Assembly (NCBI GenBank): GCA_020055655.1
Contig: JAIPUR010000003.1
Span: 2,612 to 66,611, forward strand
Length of the DNA: 64,000 nt
DNA from: Methanosarcinaceae archaeon
GTDB lineage: Archaea > Halobacteriota > Methanosarcinia > Methanosarcinales > Methanosarcinaceae
Direction: 5' to 3'
The translations under genes were made by a program, and so were the position numbers. Each line of letters opens with the position of its first letter. Position 1 is the first letter of the stretch. The notes below the pieces were generated by a model that was not told where the DNA came from, made no database searches, and saw only the letters and a list, made by a program, of their open reading frames with translations. This document shows positions 63,569 to 64,000 of this stretch, in pieces.

Positions 63569-63787
63569 TTAATCAAAACCATCTTCTATTGTTTTTTCGA
63601 TGCAATATTTGCAGATGAGTCTAGGCAATCCTTTTGGCAGCCTTTTTACATTAGGTGGCGTTCCAACTGATACTGGCATTTCCAGTTCTTTTGTGTGGTC
63701 TGCACAAAGACCCTTTCCGCAGGATATGCATATGCATGCTGCTTCATTGTCGCTTCCTTCTTCCATACAGTCATAACATTTCATCAT
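63569..63787 (-). CDS. DUF2180 cysteine-rich protein
   Basis: A zinc-ribbon-like protein of 72 residues: C4, C7, C18, C20, C23 and C28 with H31 in the N-terminal half, then LICKYC near residue 58. The GKGLCADH motif is typical of DUF2180, a family mostly seen in methanogens. GGTGAT lies 3 nt before the first ATG and 6 nt before a second at 63784. It follows a second copy of the family directly upstream. The function is unknown. Confidence 0.8.
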   Translation of the reverse strand: MMKCYDCMEEGSDNEAACICISCGKGLCADHTKELEMPVSVGTPPNVKRLPKGLPRLICKYCIEKTIEDGFD

Positions 63788-63795
63788 GATATCAC

Positions 63796-64000
63796 CTAGT
63801 GGTTCTCCTTAAGAGCTTCATGGCAGGGTGTACAAATGATTTTTTTCCAGTGTTTTACATCGTCATATTTACATTCTACTCCCATGCCGCATTTCAGCTT
63901 AACACTATATTCCCCATCCCATACTGGTGTATCTTCTCTTTCGAGATGGTCTTTGCATACTCCTCTTCCGCAAATGATGCAGACACCTACAGTGTCAGTA
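63796..64000 (-). CDS. Second DUF2180 protein, cut by the window edge
   Basis: Sixty-seven codons are visible, open at 64000 and ending in TAG at 63796. The sequence VGVCIICGRGVCKDHLERED parallels the neighbouring DUF2180 protein, followed by KLKCGMGVEC and a terminal ICTPCHEALKENH. The last motif contains C-T-P-C-H, which here is more likely part of a zinc ribbon than a haem site because no signal peptide is visible. Its stop is 8 nt before the next gene, so the two are co-transcribed. Confidence 0.75.
   Translation of the reverse strand, partial: TDTVGVCIICGRGVCKDHLEREDTPVWDGEYSVKLKCGMGVECKYDDVKHWKKIICTPCHEALKENH

Noticed and set aside
63796-63850. C-T-P-C-H in the edge protein as a haem site
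   Set aside because: The protein is cysteine-rich like its DUF2180 neighbour and shows no signal peptide; a zinc ribbon is more likely.

Overview
The window reads as the chromosome of a methanogenic archaeon of the Methanosarcinaceae, most like the Methanococcoides/Methanolobus group. This is inference from gene content: thermosome, CDC48/VAT, RadA, aIF1, Nre, TRAM, archaeal CoaD, F420H2-oxidase-type flavodiiron protein, Isf and AfpA-type flavoproteins, CbiMNQO cobalt uptake, bacterial-type MutS/MutL, moderate-to-low GC, TATA boxes about 25-30 bp before starts, and Shine-Dalgarno elements of the GGTGAT/GGAGG type. I saw no rRNA, tRNA, CRISPR array or intact insertion sequence.

Layout. 1-1990: an accessory edge with the N-terminus of a C5 DNA methyltransferase, a probably 5'-truncated ORF, small orphans and a decayed surface-protein gene. 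1996-4750: a TauABC/SsuABC-like ABC importer behind a palindromic operator candidate. 4961-8384: asd, an orphan and a thermosome subunit. 8493-11538: a biotin ECF transporter operon (bioY-ecfA1-ecfA2-ecfT) with a near-perfect BirA-type operator. 11574-13057: an ArsR-type repressor and a SO_0444/ArsP-type permease. 13085-15381: a small orphan, a DUF2178-XRE-ModE operon and WrbA. 15543-19742: a very large lipoprotein of the alpha-2-macroglobulin/complement thioester family. 19851-24430: mutS-mutL. 24473-29681: cobalt/cobalamin genes (cbiD, cbiE, cbiMN, cbiQO).

29699-43546 is mostly informational and housekeeping: endonuclease-IV-like TIM barrel, coaD, radA, phosphoglycolate phosphatase, PRC-barrel protein, CDC48, TRAM, a flavodoxin-like protein, purL, DUF192, aIF1, and an iscS-iscU-HTH-nre run whose IscU lacks one scaffold cysteine. 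43674-48551: PiT phosphate permease with its DUF47 partner, a CrtI-like oxidoreductase, purC, nikR and a second ArsR. 48730-54446: a tight four-gene operon, CBS protein - CPA2 antiporter - P2-type ATPase - secreted propeller.

54568-64000 is a redox and oxidative-stress district: ferredoxin-thioredoxin reductase, F420H2 oxidase, ferritin-like diiron protein, a decayed LamG surface gene, inositol-phosphate synthase, DUF429, then a minus-strand ferredoxin-Isf-FNR-AfpA operon next to an exported pentaheme cytochrome c with a PGF-CTERM-like tail, an AhpD-like protein and two DUF2180 cysteine-rich proteins. The points most worth following up are the animal-like thioester protein, the pentaheme cytochrome with its frameshifted leader and soluble flavin/Fe-S partners, the BirA operator in an archaeon, and the IscU and ferredoxin ligand substitutions.
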